Origin: Bathymodiolus brooksi
Lineage: Eukaryota > Mollusca > Bivalvia > Mytilida > Modiolidae
Assembly: GCA_963680875.1 (NCBI GenBank)
Contig: OY804575.1
Span: 30,780,494 to 30,844,493, forward strand
Length of the DNA: 64,000 nucleotides
Reading direction: 5' to 3'
Shown: positions 41,196-53,600 of the stretch, piece after piece
Layout of the letters: the number at the start of each line of letters is the position of its first letter
Position numbering within the stretch: position 1 is the first letter of the stretch
Position numbers and translations under genes: made by a program
Notes under the pieces: model-generated
Database searches by the model: none
Told to the model about the DNA's origin: nothing
Seen by the model: the letters and a program-made list of their open reading frames with translations, nothing else

Positions 41196-41261
<66 letters not shown>

Positions 41262-44200
41262 ACTTCAATAAGCATTTATATACCTCTTTATTATGATATA
41301 TGTCAATTTGTATTGCTAGTAAGGAAAAAAAAATCTTTTTGTGTATTTGTACTACTCAAAAAAAGTTTTGCAACACCTCATTTTTTAAGCATTTATTTTG
41401 AATAGAAAAATAAATAATTAAAAAGGCTCCAACATATTTTCCTTGGTACTTGAGTTGATAAGCGGAGTCTTAACTTTATTTTTCGAGGACTTTTGACCGC
41501 ACTTCCGTTCAAAGTTTGCATCCGCTGACGTCATCATTTCCCACAAAATCACTGATTTATGCATAAAAGGAAAATGTCAACAAAAATGAACTATGACTAC
41601 ATGAAAGTTTACCTGTAAGGTTTTTAAACTTTATTAAGCTTCATTTGCACGTGCAACATGATTTCGATTTTTAATGTGTCCACTGTTCATCACATTTGTG
41701 GTGTTAATTGTCATGGGATGAAGACGTTCTCTAAGCACAAATGAAAGACAGCGGGCCGTTGGTATGCTGCAGGCAGGTCAATCTGCTCGACGAGTTGCAG
41801 GTACGTTTGGAGTAGCCCCAAGCACTATTACAAGCTGTTAAATCGATTTACCGCAACCAGTTCTGTCACAGATAAGGCTATGTCTGGGAGACCGAGGGTC
41901 ACCACACAGCGGTAAGATAGACTCGTTACAAACTTAACGTTACGTCACAGGATGGTCAATGCACGCGTTCTACAACGTGAATTACGGACAGCTGCTGGTG
42001 TAAATGTGTCCGATCAGACAATTCGTAACCGTTTGCATGCTGCAAATTTGAGGTTAAGACGTCCTGTTGTACGAATACCCTTAACTAGACGTCATCGTAG
42101 GCTTCGTTTGGAATGGTGCCGACCTCATTTGCGATGGATACTTCGTCAGTGGGGCAATGTTTGCTTTTAAGTCGAATCCAGATTTAATTTGAAATTCAAT
42201 GACGGTCGTATTCGTGTCTATTGGCGCCTAGGGGAATGTTTTGCTGACGTTAACGTAAGAGAGCATGACCACTTCGGTGGAGGGTCTGTGATTGTTTGGG
42301 CCGGTATAAGTGTCGATCTAAGAACTCAACTGTACATTGTCAATGGTAATTTGAACTCGCAGCGGTATATTGATGAAATGTTGTGACCCTTTATAAGTGT
42401 TACCGTTTTTACAACAAATTGGCCCAAAGGCCGTTTTCCAAGACGATAACGCCAGACCACAACATGGGAGAATTGTGAATGACTTTGTAAGAACCAACAA
42501 CATAAACAGAATGGATTGGTCAGCAAATTCACCAGATCTTGATCCAATTGAACATGCGTGTGACGAATTGGGCCGCATTGTATACCGTAATAACCCTCCA
42601 CAGACCCTTTAGGAGTTACGTAACCGCCTGATGCTTGAATGGCAAAACATGCAACAGGATGTTATTCGTTGGTGTGTTGACAGTATGAGGAAACGCTGTC
42701 AAGCGTGTATCGCCGCTCGAGGTGGACATACAGCTTACTAACCCTGTACCATCTGCAACGTTTCTTCCATGTGAAACCACTTTTCAACTTACTGGTTTTC
42801 AGACCTATCCTGAGAAATGAATTGCTACGCTTAAACGAAAATAAAATTAAAATTTGTAGGGCATATTTGTCGTCTTGATTTTGTACAATTTTTGTGTTGA
42901 TACATAACATATATTTTTTTGAATCTAGATATAAATAAGTGTTGCTAAGCTTTTTTTGAGTAGTATATATATATATATATAGTATCTGTAATACAAATCT
43001 ATTATTTTATCAATATTATATAATGGAATTCTTGCAGCAATACCACACGTAGAAAAAAGCCATTCGGGAGCTATTGGGGGCGGAATAGGAGCAGCTTTAA
43101 TTATTTTGTTAGTTGCAGTAGCTGTGTTTATCTTCTACAGGTATTATTGTAAGATGTAGCAGCTGATTGTATTTACTACATGTACTTTGTTTATTGTAAT
43201 ACATGTATTTGAGGTTTCTTCTACAGTTATTTGTTAATTGTAGTACCAGGGGGTTTCTTCTACAACTAATTCTGTTAATTGTAGTACCAGGGGGTTTCTT
43301 CTACAACTATTTCTGTTAATTGTAGTACCAGAGGGTTTCTTCTACAAGTATTTCTGTTAATTGTAGTACCAAGGGGTTTCTTCTACAAGTATGTCTGTTA
43401 ATTGTTGTACCAGGGGGTTTCTTCTACAAGTATTTCTGTTAATTGTAGTAATTGTGGTATCATCTACAGGTATTTGTTAATTGTATTACCAGGGGGTTTC
43501 TTCTACAAGTATTTCTGTTAATTGTAGTAATTGTGGTATCATCTACAGGTATTTGTTAATTGCAGTACCAGGGGGTTTCTTCTACAAGTATTTCTGTTAA
43601 TTGTAGTAATTGTGGTATCATCTACAGGTATTTGTTAATTGTAGTACCAGGGGGTTTCTTCTACAAGTATTTCTGTTAATTGTAGTAATTGTGGTATCAT
43701 CTACAGGTATTTGTTAATTGTATTACCAGGGGGTTTCTTCTACAAGTATTTCTGTTAATTGTAGTAATTGTGGTATCATCTACAGGTATTTGTTAATTGC
43801 AGTACCAGGGGGTTTCTTCTACAAGTATTTCTGTTAATTGTAGTAATTGTGGTATCATCTACAGGTATTTGTTAATTGTAGTACCAGGGGGTTTCTTCTA
43901 CAAGTATTTCTGTTAATTGTAGTAATTGTGGTATCATCTACAGGTATTTTAGTTCATTGTAATTTCAAAGTTTTATTTTAAATCGATATTCATAAATCTA
44001 GTACAGCACAAATTATGATGAGATGTTGAGCTTGTCAAATCGACTATAGATACATATATTCAATACGTAATCATGCACAGCAAATGTTTTACTTTTTTTC
44101 TTTTGCAATGCATTTATATCTAATAACATCCTGTTTGTTACCATGTCAGAGTTAATTTTTTCAACCGACCAATCAGCGATTATCATAATATATAAAACCG

Positions 44201-47200
44201 AGTGTACGACAAGAGTTGCTTTCCGATTGGTCAATATATTTACCTGTCTTGCACATAACTGGACAGTCAAAGATAAGTCAAAGTCTACGACCCCAAACGA
44301 GATGCTATGAGTTGTTATTGTATCGCTATTGATGAAGTATTTGAGAAGTAATCTTTTACTATTTTCTCCATGGATTTATATGTTCGGCGATGACGACCAT
44401 GCACCCTGGGTTTCCTACCAATACAGGCAGTTCATACTAAGTAACAATTCAATCACCACTATAATTTTTGGCATTGATATTTGCTTAGTCAATGAACTCA
44501 TTTGCCCGACTATTTTGATTACGTTACCTAAACGTTTATGTTAGCCGTGATACTGATATTCCTTGTATTGTAGGAAGAGAACACAGGCAAATGATAAGAC
44601 CACTAAGAAAACGAAGGACGTCAAATACCATTCAGGTATGAATTTGGAGAATTTAGAATATTGCCAAGAGTAATAATTTAACACTTAATACATTAAGTAA
44701 TTCAAATTTAGCAATCCTTTACTCTAATATATAGTTGAATATATAGTGATAACGCTATTTTTTAAAATTATTATTTACCTTTTTAAATACATCTTATTGT
44801 ATACAGAAATATTACCTGTCTAAACATAAATTATGCATTAGAAATTCTATCTAGTTTGCTTAATTAAGATTATTATTAGGTCGTATCAACAACAGCTATG
44901 ACGGACCACAATATGATAATGTTGAGAAAGGAGAACTATGGGATAAAGAGACAAACCCATCCTCATCTGACGGGCTAAATGTTAAAGTTGAAAATATCCA
45001 GAACGAAGATTTGTATGCCAATGACACAAAAGAGTGTGATAATGTGTATTCTAATGCACAATTGAATGAGCAGATTTCAAAGTATCGTATCGCAGTGAAC
45101 GATCTGGCCTTGGCTGTAGATATAAAAAAGAAAAGTACAGATTTTAGAGGAGAATTTTCAGTAAGAACCACTCTTTTTTCCCATAAATCATATAGCAATC
45201 AATGATAATAAAATGCATTCGCTGCTACCTTTTCCTGAATGTTTCTATCCAAGGAGGATATTCTACTCTGTGATAAATGTTATTTGATTAAATTCTACTT
45301 CAGGACATTGTATTCTTGGACTCTTATCATTACTGGTATACAGTAAACAATGTTTTGTATATCATATATAAGTATATTGCGCATTACTATGTATTTATAT
45401 ATTTGCATTGGTTGAATACCAATTTGCTTGATTTTCGTTGCTTTCAGCAAGCCATATAATTTATCTTACAACGAAAGGTATATGTTCAATATAGAAGTTA
45501 TTACAAAGTATCAATAGAACGAATTCAAATATCAACGAACACCTCAAGATTCGTTTATCTACCATAATTAAGTTCATCATATGGTATTTAACGCCAACTT
45601 AAACAATTTGTAAGCTATAGTGAGGCAGTTAGTTTTATTGGTGGAGGAAACAGGAGTACCTAGAGAATAACACAAACATGCCGCAACTCACTGACAAACT
45701 TTATCACATAATGTTGTATCGAGTCACTTTATATTAAATAACAAACAATCAAATTATTGTTATAGATGTTACAGATGGGATTACAATATCCACACACGGA
45801 GGGAACAAAGGAAGAAAACAAGCAGAAGAACCGTTATCTGACTACGTTTCCTTGTAAGATATAGGTGTAATACTACTAATTAATTTCTTTAACATTTTCT
45901 ACTAAATTTGTGTTTTTTTCGAGCATACCTGGCCATATTTTATCTTAAGTTTATCCTTTCCAAGATCATATATTTTCTGAAACGTACATGATTCCTATGC
46001 GTTCTGTCAAAATTTCAGGGCATGTTTAAAATCGTGCAGTGAAATGCCAACTACGGAAAACACCTACTCTAAAAATAGCTTGGTCATCCCCCAGAAATTC
46101 AGTATTTATAGGTCATGCATCAACTCCTCCATAGAGGAATTAAGATACAACTAAATCCATCAAATTGAGCTCAAAATAATCCTTATATATTTAACTTCAA
46201 TTCTCAATTTTAATTATTCGATTCCATTCAGTAGTTTGCACAATACTACAAAGTGAAAGGAACTTTTTTTCTTTACAAAGGACTACATTTGCAAGCTCTG
46301 ATTGGTGAATTAGTGGTTTGATATCTATATAAATATATGTATGTGATAAATAATGACAACTGATCTTGTAAAAATATGATTTTTATTATATATACGTTTT
46401 AGTTTATTATATACATATATAGGAACTACTTCAGAACGCCACGGTTTGACATAGCTATTAATAAAGGTTGGTAAATTCTCCACTCCAAGCAACTAGAAAT
46501 GTTGCGAGGACTCACTACAATATACAACAAATGAACACGAGAGAAATGCACTTTCATTTCGAATCATAGCAAATGAACGTCGTGTTATTACTTTTACTGA
46601 TCTCACACTCACGGTCGTGTGTTGAATGATGCTGTTGGGTGGTAGTCTTTACTTTTGGTTGATATATATTATATGTAGAATCATTGCCATTTAGATGTTA
46701 ATTAACATATCAAATCACAGTCATTTTATTACATAAAGTTGCATCGAATGCACATCGCAACGTGCGAGAATCAAATACCATATTTATTTGGTGTGAAACA
46801 TATTCATATACCGATCACATCCGAGTTTGGCCATATTTTCGTTCAAGTGAACTTTTCTTTTCTTTCGGGATTTTCCTTAAGCCAAGTCCATTGGCAATGT
46901 TTTGCTACGCTGCGTTTTCATATGCTAATCTAAAGTTGACCTAGACTTGAGTTTAAATCTAATTTTGTCAGATATAAATGGAGCACAGCTTGTTTGTTTT
47001 GTTTTTTTCTCTTGACACATGATTTCAAGCAGATTGAGATGTTTTTTAACATAAGCAATAATTAACTATGAACGTGTTTCAGCGCACAATATCCAGAATC
47101 TATAATTGCAAACCGACACATATGAAAGATAAACAAAAAACGTCAGATAGGAATTTTCGTCCAACGTGCACTCACAAAAAATCTAAAAAAAAATAAATAA

Positions 47201-47581
47201 GACGCCATGTATAATGGTATGTGCACATCGCGGTGGACATAATGGCCACCGCATCCTGGTGAAATGATTAGCGTACTTGCCTCGATTGTAGTAGATCATG
47301 GGATCGAGCCCCGATTGGGTCAAACCAAAGACTATACAATTGGTATTTCTTGCTTCTCCGCTAAGCATACAGCATTAAGGAGAACGAGCAAACACTGAAT
47401 GGCTCGGAATCAGGATAGTAGTCCGAGTAGGGCCACATGTCTACCTGCTGACTGTTGTTTCAGTGAGCTAACACTATAAAAATCCAACTAAGCATGTTGG
47501 TCTAGTCATTATCATTTCATTGAAAATTAACTTGTTCTCGCCATGATATAGCTGAAAAATTGATGAGTTGGCACTCACTCA

Positions 47582-47621
<40 letters not shown>

Positions 47622-50600
47622 TGCACTCACTCACTCACTCACTCACTCACTCACTCATTCACACACCCAACCACCCATCCTCCCTCCCTCCCTCCCTCCC
47701 TCACTCACTCACTCACTCACTCACTCACTCACTCACTCACTCACTCACTTAATGGCTAAATTTACATAGGAAGCATAACAATTCACATTTGTAAGTTTAA
47801 AGACGTTTTTCTATATTTAGATGACCATTCCAGAGTTAAGTCAACTGAAGCCAGTACCACTGTAGTTTTGTATGTTTTAATATTTAGATGACCATTCCAG
47901 AGTTAAGTTAACTGAAGCCAGTAATACTGTAGTTTTATATGTTTTAATATTTAGATGACCATTCCAGAGTTAACTGAAGCCAGTAATACTGTAGTTTTAT
48001 ATGTTTCAATATTTAGATGACCATTCCAGAGTTAAGTCAACTGAAGCCAGTAATACTGTAGTTTTATATGTTTTAATATTTAGATGACCATTCAAGAGTT
48101 AACTGAAGCCAGTAACACTGTAGTTTTGTATGTTTTAATATTTAGATGACCATTCCAGAGTTAACTGAAGCCAGTAACACTGTAGTTTTATATGTTTCAA
48201 TATTTAGATGACCATTCCAGAGTTAAGTTAACTGAAGCCAGTAACACTGTAGTTTTATATGTTTCAATATTTAGATGACCATTCCAGAGTTAACTGAAGC
48301 CAGTAATATTGTAGTTTTATATGTTTTAATATTTAGATGACCATTCCAGAGTTAAGTTAGCTGAAGTCAGTAACACAGACTATATAAATGCCAATTACAT
48401 AAAGGTATTATTTCTTGTGTTGTTTTAAATATTAACAAGTAATAATGAATGATGTACATTGAAAAAATGAAGCCTTAATAAACAACATGGAATTATAATC
48501 TTATTTGTGTTACACAACAATACGTAATTATAATATACTTTTAATGCTAGAATTTTGTCAAGTAGTATATAATAAAGAAAACGTGTGGCGCTTAAATAGG
48601 GATTTAAATGCCATTGATATTTTTAAATGACAAAATGAAACTATTGTTTCACTGTTTTGATTGATTTGATTTAGATTTTTTGTGTTTTAACGCCACTTTC
48701 AGCAATATTTCAGCTATATCATGGCGACCAGTTTTAGTGGTGGAAGAAGCCGGAGTACCCGGAGAGAACCTACGACCATGGGCAAGCAACTGGTAAACTT
48801 TATCACTTGCGGATGCGAGTCGAGTGCACCCTTTTTTGTAATTTACAAAGCCGGGCGCGAACCCATGCCGTATTGGTGATAGGCTTGTATGAGTTATTAG
48901 CTAATCCAGCGACCTAACTCATTGAGCCACTCGGGCCCTTTCACTGTTTTGAGATGACTTGTTTATTATAAATATCTTTATCATATGGATGGGGCAAATT
49001 AGTGGTTTTTTGTTGATAGTATAATTTCTGAAGAGGACATGTAGTAATCTCTTAACATATTACATTTTCAGAGTTACAGCCACGACAGAGCATATATAGC
49101 TACTCAAGGTATGAATATTAAAAATATAGTATTTTAAGGAAAAATATAATCCAAGCATATTGTAGATCTGGAACGAGGGAAAAAAAATTGTATATGCCTC
49201 CTCTGTTAGTAGACACACAATCTAAAATTAAAATAAAGAATGATTTTTTGCTGTTTGCTATTAATTTTATTATAGATAGGATGGTTATTGCATTCCTCCT
49301 ATTTGTTTATTTTAGGACCAAAGAAGATAACATTAAATGATTTTTGGCAGATGATTTGGCAAGAAAATGTCGGTAAAATTGTAATGGTTACAAAATTAAC
49401 GGAAGGAGAGAAGGTAATTAAAGCAGTTTTGATTACTCTATATTAGAGACGATTTATGGGGTTATAAACGTTAATATCCTCTGTAGTTTTATTTATCTCA
49501 ATGATAATGTAAACCATATTAACCACGAGGAACATCGAGTCATAACAGTAGTCCATCCAATTACAGGTACCCTCCTCATACCCGACAGAATATATTGGGA
49601 CTGCATCAATCACAAATGACATAAATGAATGTATCAAGTGTGGAGGAAACTGTAAAGAAACATGCAAATGATCATTAGGAAAAAGGCTTAAGAGTTATCG
49701 TTCGTTGTTCAGTGCAATTATGGATGTTTTGATTTTGTCCAATAGCTCCCGATCGTGTAGGCGCATTGCAGTTCCGTCTTGTACATACATGTAAATAATG
49801 ATGCAACGTTTGCTAAATTGTTCACGTCGTGACGACACTGAAAACATCAATTACAAAATAAACGAAATAACAAATTCATGTGAAACACAATGCAAGAATG
49901 TGATTCCGAAAGCTAAGAACACTTTAATGTCTGCTACACTAAAAACTGTATTTTCAATAATTTAATAGTACAAATTACATTTGTCTGTTCCACCATTGCC
50001 TATAATCACTAAAGTTGTTAGATCGATTCCTGTCTTCACTGAAAGTTTATTATTCAGTGAGTTGTGGAAGGTTGATAATTTTTTCCTGGTACTTGGTCTC
50101 TTCTGCCAATAAAACTGAAAGCCACGATAGAGCTGAAATATTATTGAAAGTGACGTTTAAAGCCCAAAACACTACATCTATTATATTAATTTCATCGTTT
50201 TAATAGATTGTACTATTTTTCTTTGTAGAAAAAGTGTGAAAAATATTGGCCACAAACAACAAAATCAGAGTTAGAATTAAGAACATATACACTGAAGATG
50301 GCTACAGAAAAAAAATATTCAATTTATATTTATCGATGCATAGAGATCCGCGAAAAGAAGGTAAGTATTTGGGTTTTATCAGCATCTTCTTCCAATGTTA
50401 TACATCACGTACTAATACTAAGAGCTTTTGTAAGATTGGTATCGTAGTCACAACTTATTACTCATGGCTATAGTACGGTATCATTTATATAGAAATCCAA
50501 AAATGCATAGTCCAATAGTAATATTCTTTATCCTGTCGACAAGTAAAATTTTGTCGTCTTGGTTTTGTTGTTTTTGAATCAAACATTTGCCTTTAAAGTT

Positions 50601-53600
50601 TACAGTTGGTATATAGATATACATGTATATGTAATTGTTTGTATTTTAGTAGGATTAGAGGATTAATTACGCTTATATCTACGAAGATGATACTAGTATT
50701 TTGCGTAAATACGTATATGGCGAGTTCTGTTATTGCACCGAACCAATTATCAATTTTTGATTCGCTTCTGATTGTATTTTATTCATAGACGGAACATAAT
50801 ATTATTCTTAATTTAGACTCAGACAAAAAGACTGATCCATCAGTTTCACTTCACACAATGGCCAGATCATGGTGTACCAGACAAAACAAATTTAGTGAAG
50901 TTCCATAGCAAAGTGAAATCTACACCGACTAAGTTAGTTGGACCATTAGTTGTTCACTGTAGGTAAGTTGAAGTCTGTTTTATATAAGCTTCCTACAAGG
51001 TGACTTGTTCATCATGAACTAGTATAAGATGTTGACGTGATCACAGTATAGTCTGTTTTATATAAGATTCCTACAAGGTGACTTGTTCATCATGAACTAG
51101 TATTAGATGTTGACGTGATCACAGTATAGTCTGTTTTATATAAGATTTCTACAAGGTGGCTTATTCATCATGAACTAGTGTAAGATGTTGACGTGATCAC
51201 AGTATAATCTGTTTTATATAAGATTCCTACAAGGTGGCTTGTTCATCATGAACTAGTATAAGATGTTGACGTGATCACAGTATAGTCTGTTTTATATAAG
51301 CTTCCTACAAGGTGAATTGTTCATCATGAACTATTATAAGATGTGGACGTGATCACAGTATAGTCTGTTTTATATAAGCTTCCTACAAGGTGACTTATTC
51401 ATCATGAACTATTATAAGATGTGGATGTGATCACAGTATAGTCTGTTTTATATAAGATTCCTACAAGGTGGCTTGTTCATCATGAACTAGTATAAGATGT
51501 TGACGTGATCACAGTATAGTCTGTTTTATATAAGCTTCCTACAAGGTGACTTGTTCATCATGAACTATTATAAGATGTGGACGAGATCACAGTACAGTCT
51601 GTTTTATATAAGCTTCCTACAAGGTGACTTGTTCATCATGAACTATTATAAGATGTGGACGTGATCACAGTATAGTCTGTTTTATATAAGCTTCCTACAA
51701 GGTGACTTGTTCATCATTAACTAGTATAAGATGTTGACGTGATCACAGTATAGTGTGTTTTATATAAGATTCATACAAGGTGACTTGTTCATCATGAACT
51801 ATTATAAGATGTGGACGTGATCACAGTATAGTCTGTTTTATATAAGATTCCTACAAGGTGACTTGTTAATCATGAACTATTATAAGATGTGGACGAGATC
51901 ACAGTATAGTCTGTTTTATATAAGCCTCCTACAAGGTGACTTGTTCATCATGAACTAGTATAAAATGTTGACGTGATCACAGTATAGTCTGTTTTATATA
52001 AGATTCCTACAAGGTGACTTGTTCATCATGAACTAGTATGAAATGTTGACGTGATCACAGTATAGTCTGTTTTATATAAGATTCCTACAAGGTGACTTGT
52101 TCATCATGAACTATTATAAGATGTTGACGTGATCACAGTATAGTCTGTTTTATATAAGATTCCTACAAGGTGACTTGTTCATCATGAACTAGTATAAGAT
52201 GTTGACGTGATCACAGTATAGTCTGTTTTATATAAGATTCCTACAAGGTGACTTGTTCATCATGAACTATTATAAGATGTGGACGAGATCACAGTATAGT
52301 CTGTTTTATATAAGATTCCTACAAGGTGACTTGTTCATCATGAACTATTATAAGATGTGGACGAGATCACAGTATAGTCTGTTTTATATAAGCCTCCTAC
52401 AAGGTGACTTGTTCATCATGAACTAGTATAAAATGTTGACGTGATCACAGTATAGTCTGTTTTATATAAGATTCCTATAAGGTGACTTGTTCATCATGAA
52501 CTAGTATAAGATGTTGACGTGATCACAGTATAGTCTGCTTTATATAAGATTTCTACAAGGTGGCTTGTTCATCATGAACTAGTATAAGATGTTGACGTGA
52601 TCACAGTATAGTCTGTTTTATATAAGCTTCCTACAAGGTGACTTGTTCATCATGAACTATTATAAGATGTGGACGTGATCACAGTATAGTCTGTTTTATA
52701 TAAGATTCCTACAAGGTGGCTTGTTCATCATGAACTAGTATAAGATGTTGACGTGATCACAGTATAGTCTGTTTTATATAAGATTCCTACAAGGTGGCTT
52801 GTTCATCATGAACTAGTATAAGATGTTGACGTGATCACAGTATAGTCTGTTTTATATAAGATTCCTACAAGGTGGCTTGTTCATCATGAACTAGTATAAG
52901 ATGTTGACGTGATCACAGTATAATCTGTTTTATATAAGATTCCTACAAGGTGGCTTGTTCATCATGAACTAGTATAAGATGTTGACGTGATCACAGTATA
53001 GTCTGTTTTATATAAGCTTCCTACAAAGTGAATTGTTCATCATGAACTATTATAAGATGTGGACGTGATCACAGTATAGTCTGTTTTATATGAGCTTCCT
53101 ACAAGGTGACTTGTTCATCATGAACTATTATAAGATGTGGACGTGATCACAGTATAGTCTGTTTTATATAAGATTCCTACAAGGTGGCTTGTTCATCATG
53201 AACTAGTATAAGATGTTGACGTGATCACAGTATAGTCTGTTTTATATAAGCTTCCTACAAGGTGACTTGTTCATCATGAACTATTATAAGATGTGGACGA
53301 GATCACAGTACAGTCTGTTTTATATAAGCTTCCTACAAGGTGACTTGTTCATCATGAACTATTATAAGATGTGGACGTGATCACGGTATAGTCTGTTTTA
53401 TATAAGCTTCCTACAAGGTGACTTGTTCATCATTAACTAGTATAAGATGTTGACGTGATCACAGTATAGTGTGTTTTATATAAGATTCCTACAAGGTGAC
53501 TTGTTCATCATGAACTATTATAAGATGTGGACGTGATCACAGTATAGTCTGTTTTATATAAGATTCCTACAAGGTGGCTTGTTCATCATGAACTATTATA

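Noticed and set aside
47560..47769. Thr-His/Ala-Arg repeat ORFs
   Set aside because: Pure four-base microsatellite.
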